Assembly (NCBI RefSeq): GCF_000310145.2
Contig: NZ_AMXA01000011.1
Coordinates: forward strand, 53,387-117,386
DNA: 64,000 bases
DNA from: Thauera sp. 28
GTDB taxonomy: Bacteria; Pseudomonadota; Gammaproteobacteria; Burkholderiales; Rhodocyclaceae
Direction: 5' to 3'
The notes beneath the pieces were generated by a model, which saw only the letters and a program-made list of their open reading frames with translations, did no database searches and was not told the origin of the DNA. Made by a program: the position numbers and the translations under genes. Positions 1-8,399 of the stretch are shown here, piece by piece; within the stretch, counting starts at the first letter, position 1, and each line of letters starts with the position of its first letter.

Positions 1-37
1 CGTACGCTTGAAATCGTCGCGTCCGCAACACTGGCCA

Positions 38-55
38 GGGGGGCTTCAGCCCCCT
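38..55 (-). terminator. possible terminator hairpin after yghU
   Basis: A GGGGGC/GCCCCC stem with a TTCA loop lies 15 bases beyond the yghU stop on the minus strand. There is no clear U-tract, so termination is only plausible; the symmetric stem could serve either strand. Confidence 0.35.
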
Positions 56-69
56 TGCGGGTCCGCCAT

Positions 70-984
70 TCAGACTTCCTGCAGCTTGTCCTGGGTGCGG
101 GTGTCGAAGTCGCTTGCGTCGTGGCGCTCGTGCAGCTGATGCGCCAGCGGGCCGGTGACGCGGTTGACCATGCGCCCGCGCTGCACCGCGGGGCGACGCG
201 CGATCTCATCGGCCCAGCGCACGACATGGGTGTAGTCCTCGACCTGCAGGAACTCGCCCGCGTCGTAGAGCAGCCCCTTCGCCATCGCACCGTACCAGGG
301 CCAGATCGCGATGTCGGCGATGGTGTAGTCGTCCCCGGCCACGAAGCGGCTTTCGGCCAGGCGGCGATCGAGCACGTCGAGCTGGCGCTTGACCTCCATC
401 GAGAAGCGGTCGATGGCGTACTCGATCCGGGTTGGCGCATAGGCGTAGAAATGGCCGAAGCCACCACCGAGGTAGGGCGCGCTGCCGACCTGCCAGAACA
501 GCCACGACAGGCACTCTGCGCGCTGTGCCGGCGCGGTGGGCAGGAAGGCGCCGAACTTCTCGGCCAGGTACATCAGGATGGCGCCGGACTCGAACACGCG
601 GGTCGGCTGCGGGCTGCTGCAGTCGAGCAGGGCGGGGATCTTCGAGTTCGGATTCACGCCGACGAAGCCGCTGCCGAACTGGTCGCCCTCGTTGATGCGG
701 ATCAGCCAGGCGTCGTACTCCGCCCCGGCATGGCCGAGCGCGAGGAGTTCCTCGAGCATCACCGTCACCTTCACGCCATTGGGCGTGGCCAGCGAGTACA
801 GCTGCAGCGGGTGCCGGCCGCGCGGCAGCTCGCGCTCATGCGTGGCGCCGGCGATCGGACGGTTGATGCTGGCGAAGTGTCCGCCATTGGGCTTGTTCCA
901 GGTCCACACCCTGGGCGGGGTGTAAGTGTCGGCGTCGGTGTTGCTGAGGCCCTGACTTGGGGCTTGTGACTGCGAGTTGCTCAT
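70..984 (-). CDS. yghU: YghU-type glutathione S-transferase family protein
   Basis: Full-length 304-residue member of the YghU/YfcG nu-class GST group, cytosolic enzymes with GSH-dependent disulfide-bond oxidoreductase activity. An N-terminal extension of about 45 residues (including the typical PPRVW.WNKPNGG segment) precedes the thioredoxin-fold domain, which begins near LQLYSLATPNGVKV and carries NPNSKIPAL; the all-helical C-terminal GST domain follows with FVAGDDYTIADIAIWPW. The Thr/Asn-rich replacement of a catalytic Tyr/Cys is usual for this class. The start is preceded by a weak GGGAACG. Monocistronic; the neighbouring genes give no functional hint. Physiological substrate unknown. Confidence 0.9.
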   Translation of the reverse strand: MSNSQSQAPSQGLSNTDADTYTPPRVWTWNKPNGGHFASINRPIAGATHERELPRGRHPLQLYSLATPNGVKVTVMLEELLALGHAGAEYDAWLIRINEGDQFGSGFVGVNPNSKIPALLDCSSPQPTRVFESGAILMYLAEKFGAFLPTAPAQRAECLSWLFWQVGSAPYLGGGFGHFYAYAPTRIEYAIDRFSMEVKRQLDVLDRRLAESRFVAGDDYTIADIAIWPWYGAMAKGLLYDAGEFLQVEDYTHVVRWADEIARRPAVQRGRMVNRVTGPLAHQLHERHDASDFDTRTQDKLQEV

Positions 985-1072
985 GATCGATCGTTCCCGG
1001 GCTCTCCGGCCAAGCCGTTCGCGGCATGATAGGCCATCTGGTGTGCGCCATGTCGGCCGCTAAATCTTCCGC

Positions 1073-1309
1073 TCAAGTGCGCCGCAGCGCTGCACTGAGC
1101 TGATCGATGACCTCGGCCCAGTCGGCGTCTTCTGCCAACTCGTCGCGCAGAAAGGCCGCCTGTGATTGCGTCCAGCATGGCGCGTCCGCCAACTTCACGA
1201 AGTCGGGCAGTGGGCTGTGAGCCCGGATGAAATCGGCGATCTCAGCGTCACTGTTTGGCAAGCCAAGTTGAGCGAATAGGTCCCTGAAGGCGTGGATACC
1301 GGTTTCCAT
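1073..1309 (-). CDS. DUF2789 family protein
   Basis: A 78-residue protein starting METGIHAFRDLF and containing the LGLPNSDAEIADFIRAHSPL motif typical of DUF2789, a small uncharacterised proteobacterial family. The ATG is chosen over an upstream in-frame one because AGGAG sits seven bases before it. No signal peptide or membrane segment; predicted small acidic cytosolic protein. It lies downstream of a decayed thioredoxin fragment on the same strand. Function unknown. Confidence 0.75.
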   Translation of the reverse strand: METGIHAFRDLFAQLGLPNSDAEIADFIRAHSPLPDFVKLADAPCWTQSQAAFLRDELAEDADWAEVIDQLSAALRRT

Positions 1310-1433
1310 GGTGAACTCCTTTTCGTTGAATCCTGTTGCAAGGATGACGATGAGCCGAAAGGCTGCGACAGCCGCGTTTTCCGCCATCAATGGTTGCGCT
1401 CGCCCGGCAGTCCTGCACAGCCGGGCATGCTCG

Positions 1434-1577
1434 GAAGCAGCCTTCGACCTTGCTGCGTGCGGGCACTCTGTCGGTGTGCACTACAGTACCGTCGATGACC
1501 ACTTCCGGTGTCGACATCACGCCATAGTTCATGATTCTCTGTATGCCCTCAACCCTCTCGAGCGCGATCTGCTTGCC
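1434..1577 (-). pseudogene. 5'-truncated mini-thioredoxin fragment
   Basis: Translated in the frame that follows the stop of the upstream 235-codon gene, 46 residues align without gaps to the C-terminal two thirds of the intact mini-thioredoxin at 15932-16162, with 35 identical. The N-terminal part with the CxxC active site is absent. The terminal Trp is Cys and the stop codon is read through into unrelated sequence, so the product would be non-functional. Homology stops within about ten bases of the upstream gene's stop codon, marking the deletion or recombination junction. Confidence 0.8.
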
Positions 1578-1583
1578 CTTGGC

Positions 1584-2291
1584 TCAGTCGTCGAAAGGCC
1601 CCCGGCCTCCAGGGCGGGCGAAGCCGCTGACGATCCAGGCCGTCGCGCTCGTGGTGTTGAGGCGAAAGTCCGGCGCCACGCGTACCTGGGCGACTTCATC
1701 GCCGGCTTCGTCGTACGCGCTCAGGGTTGCAAAGGGCTCGTACTCGTCCGGCGTGATGTCGAGGCGAACGTCCCATTGGGCGTCAAGTGCGAACACCGTG
1801 AGCGACTTGTGCAGCATTGCGTGGGCCTGCTGGGCATGGCGCTGCAGCACTTCGGTCGCGGTCTTGACCAGGGTGTTGAAGGCCGCCTGGTCGAGCGGCT
1901 TGGGGTTCTTCTTGTCACGCCCCATGGTCCATGGGCCGACCAGCGCCGGCTCGGCCTCGCCGTCCTTGAGCATCTCCACCGCCCAGCCGTCGTCGTCCTC
2001 GTTCTTGATCACGCGGGCGGTCCAGCCGTCGAGCTGCCACAGGCGGTCGCTGCGGATGGCGTCCGGGGTGTCGTCGGGAGCGGGGGCGATGGAGGGCAGG
2101 GGCTCGTTATCGGTCATGGCGGGTGTGGCCTCGTGGGGAATCAGTTGCAGGGGCAGCAGCGCAGCCTGGGGCGCATCGTCGGGCGCGGAGCGTGTCCGGA
2201 CCGCTCGCCGAGGTAGTGCCTGACGCGCGGGCTGCGACTCGGTTGGGGCGGTCGGGACCGCGAACAGGGTCATCTGGTCGTGAGTCATCAT
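1584..2291 (-). CDS. hypothetical protein, 235 aa
   Basis: I do not recognise a named family. The N-terminal 80 residues are Pro/Ala-rich and look disordered; the rest (from RSDRLWQLDGWTARVIKNEDDDGWAVEML) is a compact alpha/beta domain with WTMGRDKKNPKPLDQAAFNTLVKTA and a C-terminal stretch ending in GPFDD. No signal peptide or transmembrane segment. The start has a good AGGAAG site six bases upstream, with two consecutive ATGs. The stop codon adjoins the thioredoxin remnant, so its original downstream neighbour has been lost. Confidence 0.65.
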   Translation of the reverse strand: MMTHDQMTLFAVPTAPTESQPARQALPRRAVRTRSAPDDAPQAALLPLQLIPHEATPAMTDNEPLPSIAPAPDDTPDAIRSDRLWQLDGWTARVIKNEDDDGWAVEMLKDGEAEPALVGPWTMGRDKKNPKPLDQAAFNTLVKTATEVLQRHAQQAHAMLHKSLTVFALDAQWDVRLDITPDEYEPFATLSAYDEAGDEVAQVRVAPDFRLNTTSATAWIVSGFARPGGRGPFDD

Positions 2292-2417
2292 CAGTCTTCC
2301 TGGGTGACTGATATTTTATACAGTTTAAGGAGTGGGGAACACCTCAGGTGTCCGTGCCGGATGCTGCGTCGTCGAGCGTCGCCGGGATGTCGCGCCGGTG
2401 CTTGCCGTCCGGCCCGT

Positions 2418-2864
2418 TCAGTTGGCGGCGAGTCGCTTCATGACTGCGTGCCAGCCATCGGTCGCTTCGCCGCCGCAATCGGCAAAGGCGCGGCCGAGCA
2501 GGTCGGTCTGGATCTCGGTGAGCTGGGCTTCGAGCGCCTGGCCTTGTGCGCTGAGCGACAACTGACGCACGCGGCGGTCTTCGGCGGCAGGCTCGGCACG
2601 GATCAGGTCGCGTTCGACGAGCTCGCGCAGCGGGGCGTTGAGGGCCTGCTTGCTGACACCCAGGGCGTCGATCAGGGCGCCGACGGAAATCCCGGGATTG
2701 CGGCCGATGAAGTAGAGCACGCGGTGATGAACGCGCCCAAGGCCACGCGCTTCCAGCAACTGGTCGGCGCCCGCGGTGAAGGCGCGGTAGGCGAAGTAGA
2801 AGCGCTCGATCGCGCGACGCGGGTCCTTGTCGTCGAATGCGTCGGTTGTTGATTGGTCAAGCAT
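2418..2864 (-). CDS. MarR family transcriptional regulator
   Basis: 148 residues with the MarR winged-helix fold: dimerisation helices at both ends, recognition helix region VSKQALNAPLRELVERDLI and the DxR-containing wing AAEDRRVRQLSLSAQG. It is transcribed away from the aminotransferase at 2926 with 61 bases between start codons; that gap holds a perfect inverted repeat that is a likely operator, implying control of the neighbour and of itself. Ligand unknown. Confidence 0.88.
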   Translation of the reverse strand: MLDQSTTDAFDDKDPRRAIERFYFAYRAFTAGADQLLEARGLGRVHHRVLYFIGRNPGISVGALIDALGVSKQALNAPLRELVERDLIRAEPAAEDRRVRQLSLSAQGQALEAQLTEIQTDLLGRAFADCGGEATDGWHAVMKRLAAN

Positions 2865-2865
2865 G

Positions 2866-2894
2866 TTGACATGATAGGCGGAGGTGCCTATCTT
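2866..2894 (+). promoter_or_regulatory. promoter with embedded MarR-type palindrome
   Basis: TTGACA (2866-2871) and TATCTT (2889-2894) are separated by 17 bases and face the aminotransferase gene. Between them lies the perfect inverted repeat GATAGGC-N6-GCCTATC (2873-2892). A repressor bound there would block RNA polymerase. Assignment to the adjacent MarR protein is inference from position. Confidence 0.6.
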
Positions 2895-2925
2895 GGCAAA
2901 AGGTCAACAACATTGACGCTTAGCC

Positions 2926-4110
2926 ATGAACAGCCGACAACAGCCTAAGCTTTCCGAGCGCGTGGATCGCCTCCAACCCTCTGCGATCCGCGAGATACTC
3001 GCCGTCATCGATCGTCCCGGCATGATCTCGTTCGCGGGCGGCCTGCCGTCGGCAGACAGCTTTCCCGATCTGTCGGGCATGCCATTGCCGCGCGAGGTGC
3101 TGCAGTACGGCCCAAGCGAAGGCGAGCCGGCGCTGCGCGAGCAGATCGCGGCCGAGGTCGCCGCCATCGGCCTGCGCTGCACGGCCGACCAGGTGCTCGT
3201 GCTGTCGGGATCGCAGCAGGGCATCGATCTGGTGGCAAAGCTCTTCATCGACCCGGGTACGACGGTGGCGGTGGAAGAGCCGACCTACCTCGCAGCGCTG
3301 CAAGTGTTCCGCTTCTTCGGAGCCCGTTTTGCGCCACTGCGCCCGCGGCAGGCGCTCGCTGGCCTCGACGCCGATGTGCCGCCCGCGCTGGCCTATGCGA
3401 TCCCGAGTTTCCAGAACCCCACCGGCCATTGCTACGACGCCGCCGAGCGCGCTGTGCTCGCCCGCGCCTGCGACACCCTGGGCGTGCCGCTGTTCGAGGA
3501 CGATCCGTATCGCGACCTGGCTTACGACGCCTGCGAGCGCACGCCGGTGTGCACTCATCTCGAGCGCGCACCGTGGATCTACCAGGGCTCCTTCTCCAAG
3601 ACGCTGGCACCCGGCCTGCGCCTGGGCTATCTGGTGGCCGCGCCCGCGCTGGTGCCGCTGCTGGTGCGTCTGAAGCAGGCGGCCGACCTGCACAGCAACC
3701 GCGTCAGCCAGCATGTCGTGCTGGCGCAACTGCGCTCGCCCGACCGCGCAGAGCGCATGCAGCGGGTGGTGGACGCCTATCGGCGCAAGCGCGACTTCTT
3801 CGCCGCCGCGCTGCAGCGCCATTTCGGTGATCTCGCGCGTTGGCAGACGCCGCCTGGCGGTCTGTTCTTCTGGATTGACCTGCTGGCGCCGGTCGACACC
3901 CGTGCCTTGTTGCCCGCAGCGATCGAGCGCGGCGTGGCATTCATGCCGGGCGAGCTGTTCCATGCCGGCGAGCCAGCCGCGAACGGCAGCATGCGGCTCA
4001 ACTTCAGCCATGCGGACGAGGCGGGCATCGAGCGCGGGCTGGCCGTGCTGGCCGAGCTTGTCCGGCGCGCGATTGAGCACCCGGAAGCCGGCAGGGTGGC
4101 GGCGCGTTGA
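2926..4110 (+). CDS. PLP-dependent class I/II aminotransferase (LysN/MocR-catalytic-domain type)
   Basis: 394-residue fold-type I aminotransferase resembling 2-aminoadipate/aromatic aminotransferases. Visible landmarks: substrate-side ISFAGGLPSAD, SGSQQGIDLVAKLF, IPSFQNPTGHCYD, cofactor Asp/Tyr in LFEDDPYRDLAYD, and the PLP-lysine motif GSFSKTLAPGLRLGY; C-terminal Arg in SMRLNFSHA binds the substrate carboxylate. No DNA-binding domain, so it is an enzyme rather than a MocR regulator. Divergent from a marR gene that likely controls it. The exact amino donor cannot be read from sequence. Confidence 0.88.
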   Translation: MNSRQQPKLSERVDRLQPSAIREILAVIDRPGMISFAGGLPSADSFPDLSGMPLPREVLQYGPSEGEPALREQIAAEVAAIGLRCTADQVLVLSGSQQGIDLVAKLFIDPGTTVAVEEPTYLAALQVFRFFGARFAPLRPRQALAGLDADVPPALAYAIPSFQNPTGHCYDAAERAVLARACDTLGVPLFEDDPYRDLAYDACERTPVCTHLERAPWIYQGSFSKTLAPGLRLGYLVAAPALVPLLVRLKQAADLHSNRVSQHVVLAQLRSPDRAERMQRVVDAYRRKRDFFAAALQRHFGDLARWQTPPGGLFFWIDLLAPVDTRALLPAAIERGVAFMPGELFHAGEPAANGSMRLNFSHADEAGIERGLAVLAELVRRAIEHPEAGRVAAR

Positions 4111-4205
4111 GCACCAGCTCGTGCGCGGGTCTGCTGCAACTGCGCACGGAGCTGTCGTCTTCGCGATCGCGGTATTCTTGCGGAGACAAAAGACAGGAGC
4201 AATCT

Positions 4206-4817
4206 ATGACCGAGGTCAGCGCGCAGGCCCTGAGCCCGCCTTGGGACGACGCCTCGATCACCGCGATCCGGCGCGACATGCTGCGCTTCGCACGCATGCA
4301 ACTGCGCGACAGCGGCGCGGCCGAGGACATGGTGCAGGAGGCGCTGATGGCGGCGATGACCGGCGCCAAGCGCTTCGCCGGGCGGTCGGCCTTCAAGACC
4401 TGGATGTTCGCGATCCTGCGCAACAAGATCGTCGATCACATCCGCGCGTCGGCGCGCGAGATCAGCCGAAGCGACCTCGCTGCGCGCGCAGAGGTCGATG
4501 CCGGCCTGGAGGACTTCGACGCGCTGTTCGAGCAGCGCGGCCACTGGAACCCCGATGACCGGCCATCGACCTGGTCGGACCCGGAAGCCTCTTTCGAACA
4601 GGAGGCGTTCTGGACGGTTTTCGACGTCTGCATGAACAACCTGCCCGAGCACATCGCTCGCGTCTACACGATGCGTGAGCTTCTGGAACTCGAGACCACG
4701 GAGATCTGTGCGGAGCTCGGCATCACCAGCAACAACTGCTTCGTGATCCTGCACCGCGCGCGGCTGGGCCTGAGGGAGTGTCTGGAGAATCGCTGGTTCC
4801 AGGGAGAGCGTAGATGA
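4206..4817 (+). CDS. ECF-type RNA polymerase sigma factor
   Basis: 203-residue sigma-70 family protein with region 2 (DMVQEALMAAM, AFKTWMFAILRNKIVDHIR) and region 4 (ICAELGITSNNCFVILHRARLGLRECLE). The linker is long and carries a W-rich GHWNPDDRPSTW segment, as in the TIGR02943-like group. The ATG at 4206 is preferred to an upstream in-frame ATG because AGGAG lies just before it. The last four bases ATGA are shared with the anti-sigma gene, showing translational coupling. Target promoters and inducing signal unknown. Confidence 0.88.
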   Translation: MTEVSAQALSPPWDDASITAIRRDMLRFARMQLRDSGAAEDMVQEALMAAMTGAKRFAGRSAFKTWMFAILRNKIVDHIRASAREISRSDLAARAEVDAGLEDFDALFEQRGHWNPDDRPSTWSDPEASFEQEAFWTVFDVCMNNLPEHIARVYTMRELLELETTEICAELGITSNNCFVILHRARLGLRECLENRWFQGERR

Positions 4818-5011
4818 AGATGATGACTTGCAAGGACGCGACCCGGCTCATGTCCGAACGCTACGAGCGCACGCTCGACCTGCGCGAGCGCCTGGCGCTG
4901 AAGATGCACACCGCGATGTGCAAGGGTTGCTCGAACTATGGCCGCCACCTGGACGTGCTGCGCAAGGCCACGGCCCGCTTGCGCGAGGGCAACACGGGCG
5001 GTGAGCCTTAA
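4814..5011 (+). CDS. zf-HC2-type anti-sigma factor (ZAS-like)
   Basis: 65-residue zinc-binding protein with the HxxxCxxC signature HTAMCKGC and an N-terminal Cys in MTCKDATRLMSE as probable fourth ligand. It has no transmembrane segment, so it is a short cytosolic anti-sigma factor. Start overlaps the sigma gene by ATGA. By family analogy it binds its cognate sigma factor and releases it on oxidation or metal change; no direct evidence for the signal. Confidence 0.82.
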   Translation: MKMMTCKDATRLMSERYERTLDLRERLALKMHTAMCKGCSNYGRHLDVLRKATARLREGNTGGEP

Positions 5012-6135
5012 GTGGGCTGCCCGCGCTGGGACGCGGGCTGATACTGGCGCATGAAACGCCGGTCGATCCAGTCCTTCCATCGCCACGCCAGACGCCCGCT
5101 TGCCGCCACCTGCCCCCAGGAGACGATCGCCTCGCGTGGACCGGTGGCCAGCAGGTAGAGGCTGCGGCGTTGCGGTCGATAGGCCTCGATGGGGCGCCCT
5201 TCCAGGGCACGCCGCAGGTTCCCGCTCAACACCGGGCCCGCACGCACCGCATAGACGCCCGACTTGGCGTGCGGTGCGTCGATGCGCGAAGCGGCGTCGC
5301 CCGCGGCGAACACATTCGCATGCGATACGCTCTGCTGCCCTTGACCCACTGCGATGAAGCCATCCGGCGCGAGCGCCAGCCCCGATTGGGCGAGCCAGCC
5401 GGGTGGGCCCACGCCGCTTGCCGCGATCACCCACGCTGCGGCAAGCGGCGTTCCCGCCTCGGTCTCCAGTGCGGATGTGCCGGCACGCACCCGCTGTTCG
5501 ACGAGTTCGACGCCCTGGCGTGCCAGCGCTGCGCGCGCGCGCTTGACGACCCCGGGCGCGTGCCCCGGCAACAAGCCACCCCCGCATGCAAGTGTCACCC
5601 GCTGCACTGCGGCGCCGGTCTCGCGACGCAGTCGGTACGCGACTGCCAACGCGAGTTCGACGCCCGCCGCGCCGCCACCGATTACGGCCACCCGCGCCTG
5701 CGCGTCGTCAAGCAGCGTTGCCAGCGCCCGCTCCCATCGCGTCACGAAGGACTCGAGCGGGCGTACCGGCAGCAGCCCAGGGTGGTCCGATAGGCCTTCA
5801 TCCATGGCGAGGCCGGCACCGGTGTCCAGCGACAGCACGTCAAAGTCGATGCGGCCGCCTTTTGCCAGCGTGACATGGCCCCGCTCCGCATCGACTGCGC
5901 ACACGGCATCCTGGACGACGCGCACACCCGCGGCAGCCGCCAGCGGCAGGACGGGGGCGACGCAGTCCTCGAGGCGGTAGTGCCCGGCGATCCAGCCCGG
6001 CACCATGCCGGAATAGATCTGGCGCGGGTAGGGCGTGACGAGGACGACCTCCACGCCCGGCCAGCGCGCCGCGCCGAGCGTGCGCAGCACGTGCAGGTGG
6101 GCGTGCCCGGCGCCGGCGAGGACGAGGCGCTTCAT
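5008..6135 (-). CDS. FAD-dependent pyridine-nucleotide-disulfide-type oxidoreductase
   Basis: 375 residues. N-terminal FAD-binding LVLAGAGHAHLHVL, with the AGHAH variant of the dinucleotide loop seen in SelD-linked and NDH-2-like flavoproteins; second nucleotide site RVAVIGGGAAGVELALAVA; C-terminal FAD motif ANVFAAGDAA. No CxxxxC redox disulfide, so not a disulfide reductase. ATG at 6135 overlaps the upstream transferase gene (ATGA), fixing the start and showing it is the last gene of the arsenosugar-type operon. Electron donor and acceptor unknown. Confidence 0.85.
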   Translation of the reverse strand: MKRLVLAGAGHAHLHVLRTLGAARWPGVEVVLVTPYPRQIYSGMVPGWIAGHYRLEDCVAPVLPLAAAAGVRVVQDAVCAVDAERGHVTLAKGGRIDFDVLSLDTGAGLAMDEGLSDHPGLLPVRPLESFVTRWERALATLLDDAQARVAVIGGGAAGVELALAVAYRLRRETGAAVQRVTLACGGGLLPGHAPGVVKRARAALARQGVELVEQRVRAGTSALETEAGTPLAAAWVIAASGVGPPGWLAQSGLALAPDGFIAVGQGQQSVSHANVFAAGDAASRIDAPHAKSGVYAVRAGPVLSGNLRRALEGRPIEAYRPQRRSLYLLATGPREAIVSWGQVAASGRLAWRWKDWIDRRFMRQYQPASQRGQPT

Positions 6136-6788
6136 GCCTGCTCCGGCGTGGCGACCAGCGCGCGTAGCGCCGGCATGCCTGCGGTCAGACGCTCGAAGTC
6201 GGCCGGGCGGTCGACATCCCACAGGGGCGCGGTTTCGTGCCAGTCGAGACCGAGGGTTTGCAGGCGCAGGCGCGTCTGCGCCATGACGCGATCCGTGCTC
6301 CAGTCGATGGCCTCGAACAGGCGCGGATCTGCACGACGCAGCGCGACCAGCACATAGCCGCCATCCTCCGCGGGGACAAGCACCGCGTCGTGGCGGCCGA
6401 GGGTGTCGGCCACCTGCCGGATCAAGCCGGGCGTCAGCGCCGGGCAGTCGGTGCCGATGATCAGCGTGCCCGCCGGCGTGCGCGCTGCAGCAACTGCGGC
6501 ATGCATACGGGCGCCAAGATCGCCCTGTGGCTGGGGCAGCAGGCGGACATCGCCGAAGGCCCGGCAGCGCTGGAAGTCGGGGTGGGTTTCGTCGGGCGCA
6601 CACCACAGGCTGACCGGCCCGATGTCGGCGTTCACCGCGGTGGCCACCGTGCGCTGCAGCAGCCAGCCTTGCAGCGCCGCCGCGCCGGCCGCGCCGAGGT
6701 GCGGAATCAAGCGGGTCTTGCACAGGCCGGGCAGCGGCGCCTTGGCCAGGATTGCCAGTTCCATGCGCGTCGAGGCGTCGTCGTTCAT
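6132..6788 (-). CDS. TIGR04282 family rSAM/selenodomain-associated transferase 1 (arsenosugar type)
   Basis: 218-residue GT-A-like nucleotidyl/glycosyltransferase. ELAILAKAPLPGLCKTRL at the N terminus is the nucleotide-binding start of this family, related to CofC/MobA; TLIIGTDCPALTPGLI holds the metal-site Asp; EDGGYVLVALR and DWSTDRVMAQT are family motifs. It overlaps the TIGR04283 gene upstream and the flavoprotein downstream by four bases each, so all three are co-translated. The pair with TIGR04283 and a radical SAM ArsS is the classic arsenosugar/selenodomain cluster. Real substrate unproven. Confidence 0.88.
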   Translation of the reverse strand: MNDDASTRMELAILAKAPLPGLCKTRLIPHLGAAGAAALQGWLLQRTVATAVNADIGPVSLWCAPDETHPDFQRCRAFGDVRLLPQPQGDLGARMHAAVAAARTPAGTLIIGTDCPALTPGLIRQVADTLGRHDAVLVPAEDGGYVLVALRRADPRLFEAIDWSTDRVMAQTRLRLQTLGLDWHETAPLWDVDRPADFERLTAGMPALRALVATPEQA

Positions 6789-7528
6789 CGCGGGGTGTAT
6801 CCGTAGGCGCGCGCAAGCGTATCCGGCGAGGCACCGAGCCAGAAGCGCAGGCGCAGCCACCACATGGTCAGCACCGTGCGCACCAGCCCATGACGCGCCC
6901 AGCGCCGGCCGGACGTCTCCACCCGCTGGCGCAGGCAGGCCGGACGCGAGATTGCACGCAGGCGCTGCGAGAGCACGATGTCCTCCATCAGCGCGATCTC
7001 GGGAAAGCCACCCGCCGCCGCGAAGGCCGCGCGTGTGCAGAACATGGCCTGGTCTCCGGTCGCGATGCCGGTGACGCGCGAGCGCAGGTTCATCGCCCAG
7101 GCGACCACCGCAATCCCCGCGGGGCCGTCCACGATGCGAACGTCGAAGCGCCCCCACACGGCACCGCTGGCCAGCCCTTGGCTTGCAGCCGATATCGCAG
7201 CGCGCGGCAGGGTGGTGTCGGCATGAAGAAAGAGCAGCACCCCGCCACGCGCGCAGGCCGCACCGGCGTTCATCTGCCGCCCGCGTCCACGGCCCGTGCT
7301 CACGACCCGGTCCGCGAGGGGGCCGGCCCGTTCGACGGTGTCATCCCGGCTGCCACCGTCGACCACGATGAGTTCGACCCCCTGCCTGCGCAGCGCCTGC
7401 AGCGACTGCAGGCGCGCGACGATGCCGGCGGCCTCATCGAGCACCGGCATCACGATCGACACGTCGTTCTCAGCGCCATCGTGCACGGACCTTGGCGTCC
7501 GTTCCGGCGCCTGCATCGGATCACTCAA
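6785..7528 (-). CDS. TIGR04283 family arsenosugar biosynthesis glycosyltransferase
   Basis: 247-residue family-2 glycosyltransferase: VSIVMPVLDEAAGI opening, VVDGGSRDDT and the DxD-like LLFLHADTTLP metal site, then RFDVRI, GDQAMFCTRAAF and PEIALMEDIVLSQRLR. A hydrophobic C-terminal segment may attach it to the membrane. The chosen start is TTG at 7528 because GGAGG lies seven bases upstream, whereas the next ATG (7516) has a 19-base gap; the latter remains possible. Expected to transfer a sugar in arsenosugar or arsenolipid synthesis; activity inferred from family and neighbours. Confidence 0.87.
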   Translation of the reverse strand: MSDPMQAPERTPRSVHDGAENDVSIVMPVLDEAAGIVARLQSLQALRRQGVELIVVDGGSRDDTVERAGPLADRVVSTGRGRGRQMNAGAACARGGVLLFLHADTTLPRAAISAASQGLASGAVWGRFDVRIVDGPAGIAVVAWAMNLRSRVTGIATGDQAMFCTRAAFAAAGGFPEIALMEDIVLSQRLRAISRPACLRQRVETSGRRWARHGLVRTVLTMWWLRLRFWLGASPDTLARAYGYTPR

Positions 7529-7531
7529 CTT

Positions 7532-8302
7532 TCAGCCTCCATCCACGGCCCCAGGCTGCGGGGTGTCACAGTCGCCTGCATCGGCGACGAAGCGGAACTG
7601 CGCAAAGCCGGCACGCGCCACGCTCGCGGTGTTGTCCGTATCGGAAGCCAGCGCCAGGCCGCTGAGCTTCGCCGGCAGGTCGCCGAACGCGCGCCGGAAG
7701 TCCTCGGCGACATTGCGCCGCTCCAGCACCCAGCGCCCGGCATCCTCCGCGCCCGATCGCAGCACGAGCATGCGTGCGCGATCGGTGTAGGCATTGTCGC
7801 GCAGCGTGCCGATCGGGTGGCGGTTGTCCCACACGTAATTGAGCGCGGCGTCGGGTACCTGGTTGCCGTAGATCGAGCGCGCAAGGGCCAGCTTGGTGCG
7901 GGTGCCGAAGCCGAGCGCCTCGGGTGCCACGTCGAAGCTCAGATACACGCGCGCCGCGTAATCGTCACCCGCCTTGCGCGTCATGTCGGCGTTTGCCACT
8001 GGGGCATCGACCCGCCACAGCCAGCACAGGTGCGGCGTTGCCGCGAGGTCCACCTCGAGCGGGCGGCCGAGCAGCGCCATGCTGCGCTCGGCCAGCGCCT
8101 CGACGGCAGGCACGCCGTCCCACTCGCGCAGCGTGTAGCGAGTGGGCGGGATGCGCTCGTCGAGCTGCTGGATGCGCCAGGGCTCGGGCAGCGGTCCTGC
8201 GCCGTCAAAGCGTCCTACCCAGACGGTGGCGGACAGCGTGCCAGGGGCGACCAGCATGAGCAGCAGGCCTGCGGCCCATGAGACGTGACGGTGCCGATTC
8301 AT
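7532..8302 (-). CDS. DUF3047 domain exported protein
   Basis: 256 residues with a signal peptide (RHRHVSWAAGLLLMLVAPG, cleavage likely after LSA) and a DUF3047 domain marked by LCWLWRVDAPVANADM, KAGDDYAARVYLSFD and LNYVWDNRHPIGT. ATG at 8302 follows a GAGG site. Predicted periplasmic. The family is uncharacterised. It stands between the fusion oxidoreductase and the transferases of the arsenosugar-type cluster, three bases upstream of the TIGR04283 start, so it is probably part of the operon. Confidence 0.82.
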   Translation of the reverse strand: MNRHRHVSWAAGLLLMLVAPGTLSATVWVGRFDGAGPLPEPWRIQQLDERIPPTRYTLREWDGVPAVEALAERSMALLGRPLEVDLAATPHLCWLWRVDAPVANADMTRKAGDDYAARVYLSFDVAPEALGFGTRTKLALARSIYGNQVPDAALNYVWDNRHPIGTLRDNAYTDRARMLVLRSGAEDAGRWVLERRNVAEDFRRAFGDLPAKLSGLALASDTDNTASVARAGFAQFRFVADAGDCDTPQPGAVDGG

Positions 8303-8399
8303 TCGATGGCCTCGAGTTGGGTCTTCATGCCTCGGGTGTTCAAGAGCGGGGTGTTGATGCGCCTGTGTTCGGCGTTGCACCGCATCCGGGTGTCGACAC

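Noticed and set aside
55..969. 304-codon plus-strand open frame
   Set aside because: Antisense shadow of yghU; high-GC third positions keep the opposite frame open. Composition is low-complexity Arg/Ala/Gly/Val-rich without any domain.
6136..6834. N-terminal extension of the FAD oxidoreductase frame
   Set aside because: This segment is a wrong-frame reading of the TIGR04282 gene; the true start MKRLVLAGAGHAH is at 6135.
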